Source of the DNA: Nemopilema nomurai
Lineage: Eukaryota > Cnidaria > Scyphozoa > Rhizostomeae > Rhizostomatidae
Assembly: GCA_003864495.1 (NCBI GenBank)
Contig: ML133402.1
Coordinates: 1,599,867-1,663,866, forward strand
Direction: 5' to 3'
Length of the DNA: 64,000 nucleotides
The position numbers were made by a program, and so were the translations under genes. This document shows, piece by piece, positions 1-13,000 of the stretch. Below the pieces are notes generated by a model that saw nothing but the letters and a program-made list of their open reading frames with translations, searched no databases and was not told where the DNA came from. Every line of letters begins with the position of its first letter. Within the stretch, counting starts at the first letter, position 1.

Positions 1-234
1 CTTAGAGCACTGTTGTTCTTATGTTCCAAATAACCACAAATAACCAATAGGCTACCAGCGTTGTAGCGTTTAAGCTTATATTTGGTATTGATAGCATTCT
101 ATCATTATGCTTGCACTTGCTACTTATTGGCCCTAACTTTGGATAAGTACCAAAAACTGAAGATTATTGATAAGAAAACAAGATGAACACAGAAGTCTTT
201 CACACTTTTCGCATCCAGGCTTCAAGTTTGCAAA

Positions 235-305
235 ATGAATGAAAATCGTTTATTCAAAGAAGCGGCCGACAATATCATGAACTCGTCCATTTCACTAGCA
301 GACCA
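235..305 (+). CDS. possible initial exon on the opposite strand inside FIG4
   Basis: An ATG at 235 opens a 23-codon frame (MNENRLFKEAADNIMNSSIS...) that stops exactly at a consensus donor (CA|GTAAGT). The peptide is amphipathic and not low-complexity. I do not recognise it and see no following exon before FIG4 sequence resumes on the other strand. It may be a nested gene's first exon or chance. Confidence 0.18.
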
Positions 306-635
306 GTAAGTCTTTGCCAAAAGGACCTGCTGTTGGGATGCTCAAGTAACAGGAGCACCTAATGTGAATTGTGTATCCTAAATATTTACGGTGTGTAGCA
401 ACAAGCTATATCTGACAGCAAACCATCAATTGAGTCTACCATTATACTCAATTTTTATGTTTTACTTGGTCAAAAACAACTTAATAGACGCAACTTTATC
501 TTGCATCAACTAATACAAAAATCAAACATATAATGTTAATCTTGTATGCCGTTCCGAAATTGTCATAAGTCAATTCAAACATTGGACGAATTGCACTGAA
601 AACGGGAAAGATGTTATATGAAAATTCATACATAC

Positions 636-3600
636 CAAGTATCTGTGGCTTGGGTACGATTCGACCTTGGGATGTGTCTTGTGACCAGTAGAAAGGTGCG
701 GAGCCGCGGAGCTGAGTGTAAGACGTGTACCGGCCACTCTTCAAGGATATGAACGCTGCGTCGTGGGCAATCTGCTCCGTTTCAACGTCGTTCGCTACAA
801 AACCCTCGTCGTTGACCCCACGTTTTAAGAATCTTGTCCCCGCGAACTGATTCGACCTTCTTGCAATCAAGGTAACGAAAATCGGCTTGCCGTGAACGCA
901 AATATCTTAGCATTAGTTAAGCTTCACTATACTCGAGATTTTCCAGTAGGTGTGTCCGTATTTTGCTAATCACTGCAAATCTTTTAAACGTTAACCATGG
1001 TACTTAGTAAGAAAACAACAATTAGATGTCAGTAAGTAAAGCACAACATACCATAATATACTTAAACATAATATATAATACAAACTGAAATGAAATGAAA
1101 AAGGAAAAAATAGTACGATCTAATTCTATATGGGAAATATAGTATAATAAATAAAAATTATAATATAGAACACAAAATAAATATTAAATATTAATAATAA
1201 TAATATAATAATATATAATATATAAGTATAAAATATTATAATATAATATAATATAACATAATATAATATTATAATATTGTAATATAGAATGAAAAATAAT
1301 ATTGTAAAAAAATAGTGAAAAGGATACTTGACTGGCCAACAAATCCATGTATGATGTATAATATCCAATCCGGATGAACTTGTTCCTTGAAATTCTCCAG
1401 CAAATGAATGTTCCAAACAAACTTCTCATACGGTCGTCCTCTATACGGCACGTACTGTTTTTTGTTGGACTTTACGTTTTTCTTTGTGAACGATGTCTCA
1501 CATTCATCTCCGCCAGCATACACACTAGACTCTGAAAAGGAGTGTGCCTTTACAGCCGGCTTCAAATTAGAGTTAGAAGTGCCTAGCTTTGTGCCTTGTT
1601 ATTGGCCTTGTTACTGGCCAAAAGTCCTTGGAGAAAACTACCATAGCGTAACAGCCAATGGTAAAATCTGAATGGTAGAGCAGGGTACCTACCCAATGAC
1701 GAACGTTTGATTTGAATGCTAAGTTCAAGAACATACCCTCGGGTCATGAACAGAAGGGTCAAACACTGTTTACACCCTTTTCCATTCCAAGAACACTCTT
1801 CATAGTTGAATGTTTTCACATTTAATTTCAAGAACATTTCAAGGACATAAACACATACCGTTAAAGCTTTATTAAGCAAGGGGGAGAGGGTACTAATTTT
1901 TTTCAGTCTTAGAGGGGGCTTTTTAGAGAGGGAGGCTTATTCAAAACTCGAAGGAAAAGTACTATAGACATGTTTTCATGCATTTCTTGCTAAAAGAAAC
2001 GAAGAAGAAAGCTGTTACTCTTACTCGTTTAAAATTAGAGATTGAAAGTAAATAAAGTATCAACATTATCACTTAAGTCTCACATAACTGAAATTTTGGC
2101 TTGATAAGGGGGGGGATTAATAGAGAGAGGGGCATAACATAGAGGGGGGCTTAATAGAGCTTTTACGGCATATGCTTAGATACATCCAATTACAGAGTCG
2201 AATAGCGTCGAAAGGCCCATAAAAAATAACAATCTGCACGAGCTGCTCTTACACAAACTAAAACGTGCAATGCATAAATGAATGGAAAAAGTGACTTCAT
2301 AAGCATATATTCATCGTCAAGATACGGTGTGAACTGGCATATGACGTATGGCAAATAAACAAAAAATATCTTTTCAAGACATTGTTCAAGAAGAAGAAGG
2401 CCCTTCTCATTGCCAACTTACAACAAATAGACTTTCAATCACTTTCATGGTTTAGGACAAAATTACTAATAAACCTTTCTTAAATATGACATTAACAGGC
2501 AAAATCTTTATCTGGCTCCCAGCCGTGGAGCCGTCAATTTTTCTGGACTCTGAGGTAAGAATAGTCAGGTCGTCTGCAAATGCACTGTAGGTATTCTTTT
2601 ACCATCAACTTTTATCCCCGCACTGTTTCAATGTGACACCTGCAAAAATCTCCCTTCCAGCTGGACTCTTATTACGCAACCACATCAACTCTAATAGCAA
2701 CATGCGCAAAATCGTTACAAGACAACATAGAGTTATGTAACCTCGTCTGTGATCTTTTCTACGCAATGCCTGAAAGACAGGACTCGGGAGTTGGCGATCC
2801 AATTCACAACTCAATTTATGCAGAAAAGAGCAATGTTAATTGAAATGGTAAATGAGTAATATAAAATTTTTAGCATACCACAATTTTGTGTTGGCGTGTC
2901 CTTTTTTGGTTCACCTTCGGCACTAACTTCTGTTGCCAAGATTGTCTCTGCATTACCTGCACTCTTTTCAATATCATCATCATTACTAATCAAGTCCTTG
3001 TCCAGTTTGTTCGAAAAAACTTGTGATTCTACAACATCCAACTTCCTATCGTCTGGCTCCTTTTCAACAAACTTTTCTGGCAAACCAAAGTTCGGTGCAA
3101 GATTGTACTGGAGTGTGTGTGTCGGGTCGTAGCTATAGCTGCAAAACCAAATAAGTAATTCTATGAAAACAGCATACGTGCTGACGGATAGCATTTGTCA
3201 TCTCTCAAAAAGTTTGACACTAGAACAAGGCGTGAAACTCAGAAAACAACATTCCTGACCCAGGCAACACGATTGTATGTGAAAGTCATTGTTCTGATCT
3301 ATTTGAAGCATAAAAAATTTGCTCAAAAAGACAAATATCATACACAAACAATATGTAAAAATAGAACAGAATCAAATAGAGAAATATAACTCAAAGTGAA
3401 TTTCTAGATAGTCCTTAGCACGAAGTCTGAAGGTAAAAGGATAGAAAAGGGATTCAACTTGTTCACGACATATAAACTGAATTTGCATTTCAGTACACGC
3501 TTTTTTTTATAAGGAACCTACCTCAAAGCCTAGTTCTAAAAGTTCCTTATTCGTAGACCTCAAATCATCAGATTTTAGTACCGAAAGTTCCTTAAAAGTT

Positions 3601-6600
3601 CCTTAAGTTCTCACTCTTGATGTTTTGATTACAATAAGCCTTAACACTTAATAGAGAGAGAGGCGAGACAACATTTGCGGAAACTACTCAATGAAGCGCT
3701 TGACACACGAATAGCAAACAATCTATGCGAGTATTGGCTGCAAATGAATGGAACGGGCTTTTTAGCTCTTGCTGCTTGCAGTTATAAAGAATTTTCAAAT
3801 CGAAAAGTTCCTTAGGGATTTTGTCTCTTATTTAAATATTTTGGCCTTCTTTGTGTAGGTTCCTTATAAAGTGGTTTCTTATTAAAAAGAGTGTGTACAT
3901 CTTTAACAACCTGTAGCATACAGGGTATGGATTGTTCTAATTTGCAAGTCAAGATTGCAATTGATAATCAAAAGGATTAAGTTTCCCAATCTTAAAACAA
4001 AACGTGTCTTCAGCTGTGCCTTAATGGCATGAAGCACTCAAAGACAGGGCCTTAAACGAAAAATGCCTATGCCAGATCTATTACAGATTTCTTTGTTCTT
4101 TTCTTTGTCTTATTTGTATCAGAGTTTGCAATTATCTTCCTTTCTACCTGCATAGAACATGTAGTAAAACTCATTTTGGAACAAAAATCTCCTTTACCTG
4201 AAGTAGAAGTTGCTGGATAAATCCACATTTTGAAATATCCTCAAATATCTATGAAAAATAAAAAGAGCAAAAGGTACATATTAATCACATGATTGAAACC
4301 AAAATCCAAAAAAATTTTCCTGCACACCAATGCACAGAAATTTATGGCACAAACATAAGGTCACAAAAACCCAACTTCATGAGCAACTCTGGAGAATCCA
4401 CTTGACAATAAAGCTGGCAAATAGGAGGTGGCAAATAGGAGGCAAATATGATCCTTCAAGATGAAAATCCAATCCTTCTTAGCTTAGATCATTTCATTGC
4501 CTCTTATCTTCATGTTTTCTGAAGAGTGTTGCAAAAAACCTATTTTGCAAGTAACAAGTCAAAGCATTTCAGGAAATGAAAAGGTATTTGCATTCTTTCC
4601 CCAAAGGCACAAAGACTAAGTCATATAGAAAAATCAAACAAAACGTGAAATCAATGAAATTTAATATTGAGTCAGTTGAGAATCAAATATTGTAAATAAA
4701 ATGTTTAGGGATTACCTTGTTTCATCTGGATTTGAGAATTTGATTCTAGCTTGTTCATTTGCAATGGGAATGATAACTGTGTCATCAATTTTATAAATTG
4801 TATGACCTCCTATCACAGCCACTCTGAAACATAAAAGACCTAAGAATTTAAAAATAACCTATCCTGATATAACAATCATCAAAATAAAAGTGTCTTGCAA
4901 AGATTTGGCAGTGAAAAAGCTTTGTTTGTAACTGTTAACATCCTCTACCTTCGTCTCTTTGATATCAGGATCATGTAATACCCTTCAAGGAACTTGACAA
5001 ATCCTAAAATGTACAAATTTGGTCAGCTTGGTTATGACAATTAAAGAGGTGTCCAAAATATCTACCTAAAATACTTTAAATATTTGTTTAAAAAGTACTT
5101 ATTCAATCATCCAGCCTTCTTGGGACACTTGATTTCAAGGTGCATGCGGACAATCCAAAATCAAAATCATACAAAATATACAAAAAATGACAGCAACCAG
5201 CAAAAATAAACAATTTGAGTGTTGAAAAAGTTAATTTCAAAAGCATACTTGAGATGATAAATTTCAAACAGGTGTGATACAGTTTTTGAAAGTCTTGATT
5301 CAGTATCAATAGAATGCTTTTTGAGATACTGTGTTTATTTTTCATGCAAACATTATTTCCCTTCCCTAAATTTTGACTGCTTATTTTTTCTGTCTACAAC
5401 TAACTTCAATCTATTGCCACAAAATAATAAATTAATTCATACAGAAACAGAAATTGCAGAGCCAGGGCACCCACAATAAATTTCAAGATGTAATCATTGA
5501 TTTCATTACAATATATGCTAGAATAACCAAGGAGGCATGGGGTACAGTTGCACCCAATTTTTACAAATATCACATATTTTAAAAAAGTGCACCCAGCTCT
5601 TTGATTCACCAACCCAAAAATTTTGGTCAAGGTAAACAGACAGTCTGATAGTTGAATAAGTACTGATGGGGCTTTGTAAAACTGTTATCAGCCAAAAAAT
5701 GTTTCTGGTAGGCCTTGAAATGAGAAGCATATGACAGCCTCTATGCTCTCTTAGAAACCTATGAGCACTTTGAGATTCAGGCCCCTCTGAGAAAAAACAC
5801 AAGTCAGGCTAGAAAAAGCCTTGCAAGTTTAGCCCTTGCAGAACTTTTGTTTACATTTTCACATTTTAAATATTTACAAATGGCAAAATATATTACCATA
5901 CCAATTCTTCAAACACGAGCAATAAAATAGCATTTGAAGGCTAACAGAAGATGAATTTGATTTGCAATGAAAATGTAAAATTTGAAAACCCTTCTCCAAC
6001 TTCCCCATCTTCAGAGGCCCTAAATGTTGTTCCTTTTGTGTGACCACATTTGCTATTCCATTGCAAGTTTAAGAAGATATTACAATAGATTTTCTGCATG
6101 TTCTCTATAAGAAAGTGGACCGTGTGGGCAGATAAAAGCTCCGGCAAATCTATGTTGTGTAGGAGAGGATTATAAGGCCTGCTATTATTGAACTGCCTGT
6201 GTATTAAAAATCTGCCTTGCAGCAAAACACATAAAAGCAACTTTTGGTGAAAGCTTCATCCTTTCCAAATCTATTGGCTTTATTCAGCTTATCCCTCTTT
6301 GCCTGGCAGATGTCTTATTTTGTAGCAATGAGCCTAACAAGCAAATGTCTTCAACTTCCAAAATTTACTATCAATTATTAATTACCAACTATTCCAAATG
6401 CAGAGCCTCTGTGGTGCAATCCACTAATTCCTTTATCATATGACCTGGAAGCTTTTGGTCGGTTTCCTACATCAATCATCTGCAACAAGTTTCGAATTTG
6501 CTTCTGGTTGTATTCAACCTAAAATGTAATTTATTGTTGCTATAAAACTTTAAGTTCAAAGCAATATACATGATCAATTGAGAAATGCATGCAGGAAATA

Positions 6601-8409
6601 TCAATGATGCAAGAAATGTAAAACAATCACATATAGTTAACAAGCTTCACTAAAAAACAAAGCAACCAAACATTTCAACGGGCTTTGAGTGAAATTAAAT
6701 ACCCAAAACAGCTTCAGCCTATTAAACTAGAAATAGTAGTGTAATAGTGATTGTAAAGACAACTACTTGGGGGAATGAAACCTAAATAAAAATATTACAA
6801 ACCTTATCATCTATGAGAACTAACTCTGTTGGTTCAGTCCTGTCAATCTTCAATACCCTGAAGCGTGTTTGTGCATTGTTTGATGCCACCATATAAAACC
6901 GCTGTAAATAGACAGGATGTTAGAAAATCTAACAAACGCCAAATATAGATTGCGGTAGCAGGCAATCTCAAAGTTTAATATCATATGAATCATTCACATT
7001 CATATGGATACCATCAATTTTCATGATTGAAGTTTAAATGTGGAAATGGTGACCTTTTACTGTCTACTTTTTATGATTAGCTAGGACATAAGAAATTTGC
7101 TTGATGGGAAATTGTCCAAATTTAACAAAGACTTATTTTCTGAAAGAATGTTGGGGAGTCAAAAAAAAATTATAAAATTGGTTTTATCAATGTTGATTGA
7201 CAATTTATTAACAAGCCAAGTTTTCACTTTTCTAATTCCTTGTTTACCACACTTAGAAGCTGAGTTAGACCATCAGATTCACAACAAATATTTGTGTCAT
7301 CTGCAAATAAGAAAATGCTATCTTTGAGGAAGAGAGGGGCAGATCAATATAAATCAAGAAAAGGAGAGGGCCAAGAACAGAGCCCTGTGGAACCCCACAA
7401 GTAACACTGAGATAGTCAGAGTTAGATCCATTTACAGAGACGTATTGTTTTCTATCAAACCAAGCTAGAGATATTCCTCTAATACCATAATTCCCTAGCT
7501 TCAGTAAAAGATTAGTATGATTCACTGTATTGAAAGCCTTTTGCAGATCAATAAATATTCCACAATCAAATTATCTGTTATCCAGGGATCGTTTGATTGC
7601 TTCTGTTAGACTAATAAAGGCATTGCTAATAGAATGACATGAACGAAAACAAAATTGCAATTCTGCTAAAAACAGAGAAAGGGGAAATAGGCTTATAGCT
7701 TGATGCAGTTAGGAGACAACCTTCCTTGAAAAGTGGAATTACTTTGGCCAATTCCATCTTGTCAGAAAATGTTCCAGAATGAAATGATTCATTTATAATT
7801 TGGAAAGTTAAGAGGACATTAATGGAGGAAGACATTTAAAAATTTTCATAGGAATGTTCTTAGTTAGGCCCAAGAGACTTTCCAGACTTTAGGACAGAAA
7901 GAATATCATATATTTTATGAGGAACTGAAGGTGCAATGTATCGTAAGAAACGTTTACAAATGATTTATGAAATATGTTTGCAATAACCACAGGATCTGAT
8001 GTAATGTCACCATTTGGGTCCTTAAGTTAATTTACTATAATTACATTATTTCGTTTTCGAATTCTTGTCAAGTCTTGGATCTTTATGAAACTTGTCACAT
8101 TTCATTGAATTGTAAAGATACACACTTCTGCAAATTTTTACATCTCTACACTCACTGGCATTCCATAATAACTTGGCATTCAAAAAAACTTTAGGGCCTG
8201 GTCATCAAACCCTGTACCATTAACTCAAACATCAAACTGTTTTAGTAGAATCCAGATTCTTAAGTTTCGTCTAACTTTGCATTGAATTCTATACATTATG
8301 CAGTGTGTAATTTGAAATGAAAAGAAATGGAAAAATCCAAAGGCATTACCGTTTTTGTCTCATATACAGCGATCTTCTGGGTACAGCAAATTGGGTGCAC
8401 GTACTCCAT
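636..8409 (-). CDS. FIG4: FIG4-like polyphosphoinositide phosphatase (SAC domain), 5' part, runs off the window
   Basis: Nine exons on the minus strand: 8350-8409, 6803-6901, 6386-6518, 4949-5003, 4716-4823, 4198-4248, 2879-3138, 1328-1531 and 636-905. All junctions have GT-AG sites and keep phase, giving about 413 residues. The start is [20 protein letters not shown], followed by [78 protein letters not shown] and [10 protein letters not shown]. These are the landmark segments of FIG4/Sac3, which dephosphorylates PI(3,5)P2 in the PIKfyve-VAC14 complex on late endosomes. The catalytic CX5R motif lies further 3', beyond position 1. Exons 7 and 8 carry an Asp/Glu/Lys-rich loop that is not conserved in the human protein. 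Introns hold LINE fragments and a MITE. Sure of family; splice sites are read by eye. Confidence 0.93.
1080..1300. repeat. AT-only low-complexity tract
   Basis: About 200 bases consist almost entirely of A and T in short ATAATAT and TTATAAT units, in the FIG4 intron just 3' of the exon ending at 1328. Long apparent ORFs here are compositional artefacts. Confidence 0.8.
1880..2165. repeat. G-rich degenerate repeat with CTTAATAGAGAGGGGG motif
   Basis: The phrase CTTAATAGAGAGGGGGC and close variants occur several times here (about 1903-1945 and 2105-2155). Single copies occur near 3645 and 27450. It looks like a fragment of a dispersed element; the family is not recognised. It lies in the FIG4 intron between the exons at 1328-1531 and 2879-3138. 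Confidence 0.45.
2400..2815 (-). mobile_element. non-LTR reverse transcriptase fragment
   Basis: On the minus strand a broken frame contains [17 protein letters not shown], the FADD active-site motif of a LINE reverse transcriptase followed by a typical spacer. Upstream frames carry stops and a shift, so the copy is dead. A related fragment, including the SRKID segment, lies at 31040-31260 in a PICALM intron. Confidence 0.55.
3501..3889. mobile_element. MITE-like element with CTTTTTWATAAGG termini (copy 1)
   Basis: The element begins TTTTTTTTATAAGGAACCTAC and ends GTAGGTTCCTTATAAAG...CTTATTAAAAAG, so its ends are inverted repeats. A second copy in opposite orientation lies at 17434-17751. 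It shares the ends and internal sequence such as the stretch with AAAAGTTCCTTAGGGATTTT. It sits in the FIG4 intron between 3138 and 4198. No coding capacity. Confidence 0.65.
7180..8070 (-). mobile_element. LINE (CR1/jockey-like) reverse transcriptase fragment
   Basis: Minus-strand frames encode [51 protein letters not shown] and, upstream, [14 protein letters not shown] with [14 protein letters not shown]. These are the ordered RT motifs of a CR1/jockey-type LINE. Frames are shifted between blocks and the FADD block is broken, so it is a decayed copy. It lies in the first FIG4 intron, in the same orientation as the gene. Confidence 0.85.
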
Positions 8410-10006
8410 CTTTTCGTCGCACCTCTAATGGCCTTTCCCGACTTTCACACTAAATTTTAACGCATTTTCAACCTCGACAGTTTTCTCTATTTCGATTTGA
8501 AAAAATGTTCAATTTTCACTTCCCATAACATGACCATCATCAGGTCGAGTCTATGGCCAGAGGGAGGCCCCCGCAATTGAATTGAATTTCCAAACTAAGA
8601 ATGTGGAACTTGTCACATTATGGGAAGGGTTCCTTCGTTTCGTTGTGCTTAACAAACAGGCACTTTAAAAATAAGGAGTCATGTGCAAGCCAGCATGTCA
8701 AGTTTTGTCAGACTTAGTCGAGCGTAGCCTCCAGCAAAAGAGCTTTAATTTGCGTATGATGATTACGATTGCATGGCAATCAGATGACATAGGCTCGCGT
8801 GTAAATCACACACGATTAACGATGTTTTTATAAACGTTGCCAATTAAAATCGAAAAACACTGTTTCCACAATGTGGTCTCAGGTAAGCATTGCAAGCCTT
8901 TGTTTGGCTTTCATAGGTATGTTGATGATAAATCATTGGCGTCAGCTTTTCTTAGGATAAAGCGCATAACATCATGTTGGACCAAAGTTTGGCCGCGTTT
9001 AAGGCCACAAGTCAACTCCAGGATTTCATCTGCCGATGCTTCGGACATTTTGTGATTTAACGAGATCGAGAGATAACTTGCTACAAGTTGGGTTAACAAT
9101 TAGACGAGTGAGTACTCGAGGAGGTTTTTCAGTGCTCTTTTTGTCGTTTTTTACAGCATTGTTGTCAATCGCTTACATCTTTCTCTACTAACACCGTCCT
9201 CTTCCGGGTGATCGAGAATTGGAATCAAACAAACGCTGTTGAGATTTAAGAGTCCGTGACAGAGAAAGCGTGTTGCCAGTGCTTCGGGATTTTCGACAGG
9301 TATTTGAAAACCTTTTAGAGAAGAATTACCTTGCCTCTTTCGTCATTTCGTTTGGTAGGGAACACTGATGCTCAAGTCAGCTGGTATCAATTAACGAATT
9401 TCGAAGTTATAACTTGCAAAATACTCAAAAGTATTGATAGACAAGCACTGCACTGATCACTCTCTTAGCTTCTATAAGGATCAGTGCGCTCGATCCGGCA
9501 AGAGTACCGCGGTGTGAATTTTGCATTTGCATCGAACTTCGAATCAAACGTAACAACTAAAGTATTTGTTTTCTCGCTAGGGTGTGGTTTGCATACGAAG
9601 TTAATGCCTTGCATAACTGTGTGTAGCGGCTTTTAGCTTGAGCTCGCTAATCGTGAGTTCAATGCATACGTGTTGGGTTATTTGTTCTTCTGCTATTCGA
9701 ATGCATTGGAAAAGTGATTTGGCTGAAAATAAATAGGCAGCAATAGCAGGTGACAGAGCGCGCGCTTTAGATCTAAATATGCATTAATTACGCAAGCAGA
9801 ATGATTGAACTTGTGTTTACTTATTTGAAAGAGTAGAAGAAATAGCGGACTTCAGCAAATTTTCTTTGTTGCTTTATGAATAATTCCTTTTATGCAGTAT
9901 CTCTTAAAGTTGACATCTGGCTGTCGATAAATTATCTACCAGCCATCGCAATCGAAACTATCACTAGATTTAGAATCATTGCAGGGTTTGTTCACCGTCC
10001 AGTGCT
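8410..10006. other. intergenic region between FIG4 (minus) and the serine protease (plus)
   Basis: The two flanking genes are divergent, so this 1.6 kb should hold both promoters. I see no clear TATA box or repeated site. The only coding-like object is the small minus-strand ORF listed at 8911-9048. The rest is unique-looking AT-rich sequence. Confidence 0.5.
8911..9048 (-). CDS. small hypothetical ORF upstream of FIG4
   Basis: A 45-codon minus-strand frame starts at an ATG (MSEASADEILELTCGL...) and ends ...ANDLSSTYL before a stop. Composition is protein-like and partly helical. It lies about 500 bases upstream of the FIG4 start on the same strand. No family recognised. It could be an upstream short ORF, a first exon whose donor I did not find, or chance. 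Confidence 0.22.
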   Translation of the reverse strand: MSEASADEILELTCGLKRGQTLVQHDVMRFILRKADANDLSSTYL

Positions 10007-13000
10007 ATGAAGATTAAAGTGAGGATTCGAGTTGTATCTGTGTTCATAACCTGGCAGTTACTTATGATGGAGCCAGTTCAGAGGTATGAATCCTTTCTTA
10101 TCGTTCACTGATAGACTTGTGTTTTTGTTTTTACCTAGCACCCGAAGGTAGTTTTCTAGGACACTGAAAAGCTTCATGCTTATCGAGCAGTGTCCTGTTC
10201 TTCCTCTCGATGTGACCACACCACCTGATTCCTTGTGCCTGGAATGACAGAGTGCTAGCAACTCTCCACACTCTGTGTACAAGTTTGGTCATGCCAGGGA
10301 CTCGAACCACGGACCCTTGGGTCTGTAGTCAGCGCGTCTAACCACTGAACAATCCTTGCAGACTTCACTTAAATTTCGCAGCAATGTCCAATGCACCTAA
10401 CTAAGCCGACATTGCATATGGAATTAATGTTGACAATTTTCTGGCGAATGTACCCTGAAGCAGACACATACTTTGCATTCAGCTTCGCCGGGGACAATGT
10501 ACTCCATAATCACGCACCAAGAGGACCCTGTCTGCTTGCCAAATGAAATTCGTGCTTACTGGGATTCGATAAGGATCCGATTTAATTAAGAATCATATAT
10601 TATTGGGATTCGATCTTTAAGTTTAACTGGGAATCTGATTAAGGTAAACTGAATGAACAGCTCATTTTCAACTGTTACGAGAAGACAATCAAATAAAAAG
10701 TAATACATCAGCAAGGCCGGCGAATAGTATTAGAAAGTAGGGGGGGGGGGCGAAATGTGAAGATTATGAACTTCTTTCTATTTCTTTCTACATGACCTTT
10801 AAAAAACTTTTGCTCAAAAAAAGTGGTCCCAACACATCCCCCCTTTGCCTGGCCCTGCATCACACCCATACCTAGCAGATCTCTTAAAAGAACAACACAT
10901 GATATATACTTTCCCACTTGACACAGCTATAGGGCAATTGCCAAAATGCTTTTGCAACTGTAAAAACAGGTATAACTACACATGAACTTTATAAACATTG
11001 GATAATGCTGACAGCAAAGAGAAAGTTGTAATTTATCTTTTGATTCTGAAAAGTTGTTGAATGGAAGAGTTTGCTGTCAAGCCATTCAAAATAAAAGAAT
11101 CCTCTCATGTAAGAAGAAGCAGTCTCTTTTCTTTGAATACAAATATAGTGAGCATTTTAATTTGGTGAGTATTGCAAGAACTTTACCGTCTTTAAGAACT
11201 TGAGAATTTTTCTTCCAGCATCAAGCGCGATCGGAGGATGATTGGTGGCCTTGAAGCAGATCCAGATGAGTGGAATTTCGCCTTCTCGATGACTTTCTTC
11301 CAACCAAACCCAAGGCTGAAGATATGCTCAGCTACTGCCGTTGACAAACAGTGGCTGGTAACTGCTGCGCATTGCGTCGAAGACATTCAGAGTCAGCCAA
11401 ATTACTTGCAAATCAACATGAGTAAGCGTCTATGGCAATTCTTAACAACAAATTGTCATTTCTGTTTTATGCTTCTTTGCTTGTTATCCTTAAGGATTAA
11501 TAGAAGATTGATTATTGCTTTCGAAGCAGAGAGCGATAGGCGTAGCAGAACTGCCACCTATGTTTTGCAATTGAACGGATTAGAGATGTTCACTGCGCTT
11601 AAGCAGCTAGAGACCATGAGCCGAACGAGTAAAGCAATGTCCTACCATGTCGCTGACCAGGGTCCCTTCCCATAGGCCTGAAAAGGGCCTCCACACCTTT
11701 GTGTATGTGTGTGTTATACTTGCTACTCAGTAGCGCCTAGGGTCAACCCTCCCGTTCACCAAAGCCTTCTCGGGCTGCGCCTAGGTGAAATTCGATTCCC
11801 TGACTTAAGAGTCAGCCTAGATTACCAAACCTGGTGAGAAGTATCAACCGACAGTGCTCTTTAATCTATGAAGTAAATTCGTTTCGTCTCGATAATCAAG
11901 AAACCCGGCCTTCGGTATTAAATAGAGATGATTGAAGAAGAACTATTCTTGCTTCTTGTGAACGTTATGCTAATCTTGGAAAGATACCGACAAATGAGAA
12001 TCCGAAGGTTATACTATAGTGCTTGTCAAATGCAAACACTTCATAATTTGCAGCTGCAGCGGATTTCTATACCCCGCCATATGGGACAAAAGTCTATTAT
12101 ACAAAATATATGATGTTATTGTAAATATATTGTTTAAATCTAATATAAATCTGTTGTACAATTCATATCGACGTTTTTTCTTCTAACTTAATGCGTGTCC
12201 ACTTGACATTTATAAGTTGTTGTCGGAAATTTCAAATATATAAGGTCTGAATTTGTTTGCATATATAAGGTCTGAATTTGTTTGCAAATATATAAGGTCT
12301 AAGCGCGAACAATGTACGCTGTGACATTTCCCGCCAAATCCGTCTCGCTTTACAGTTCACACATTTCAAAATAGACATTCGCCGCTGATGGGAATAAATG
12401 AACGAAACCTAAAAAACATCCTAAGCACTTAGAAATTAGTGTTCTTGCCAAGTTTCGTCTTACTTCGACCGGTTTTGCAGGAGTTATTTAGGGAGAGAGA
12501 CTTTGTTTCTCTACTCTTTTGCGGGGTTTCCTCAGAGGCAGGTGAAATCGATAAATCACTCTTTTCTCCAAAATTGTGGACTAAATTTTGGAAAAAATTA
12601 TCCACAGGTAGGTTATTCGCTGTATCTTGAAATGAGGTTTTCGAAATTCTGTGCGAATGTCTGTCGGGCAAAACGTCGTAGGCCGTGCACAGAAATTTTC
12701 AACATTTTCTCTAATCTTCGCGAGTTTGGTCCATCTAATTGAGAATAAATTCGATAGATCGACAGAAAATCGTTAAAGGTTTGTTTCAGTAAAATTGTTT
12801 GTCATTATCTGCTCTGGTTCTTTTATACGAATTAATCAAAGTCCGAATGTCTATCGCGAATGTCTGAATGTCTAATTTGAATGTCGTTCGCTAAATAGCG
12901 GAACCACACCTCCTGATGAAAACGCTTAAAAAATGTAAAAAGTCTTGCAAACGTCTATTCCAAAATTCGAGCATATTCAAATTACTACTGAAAGCTTGTC

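Noticed and set aside
1126..1429. Ile/Tyr-rich ORFs on the minus strand
   Set aside because: They read an AT-only tract; the real coding part there is FIG4 exon 8 (1328-1531).
10283..10366. A functional tRNA gene
   Set aside because: B box is good but the acceptor and anticodon stems do not pair; better explained as a SINE head.
11424..11675. Extension of protease exon 2 through its ORF to 11675
   Set aside because: The donor ATGA|GTAAGC at 11421 joins exon 3 in phase; the extension has no protease similarity.
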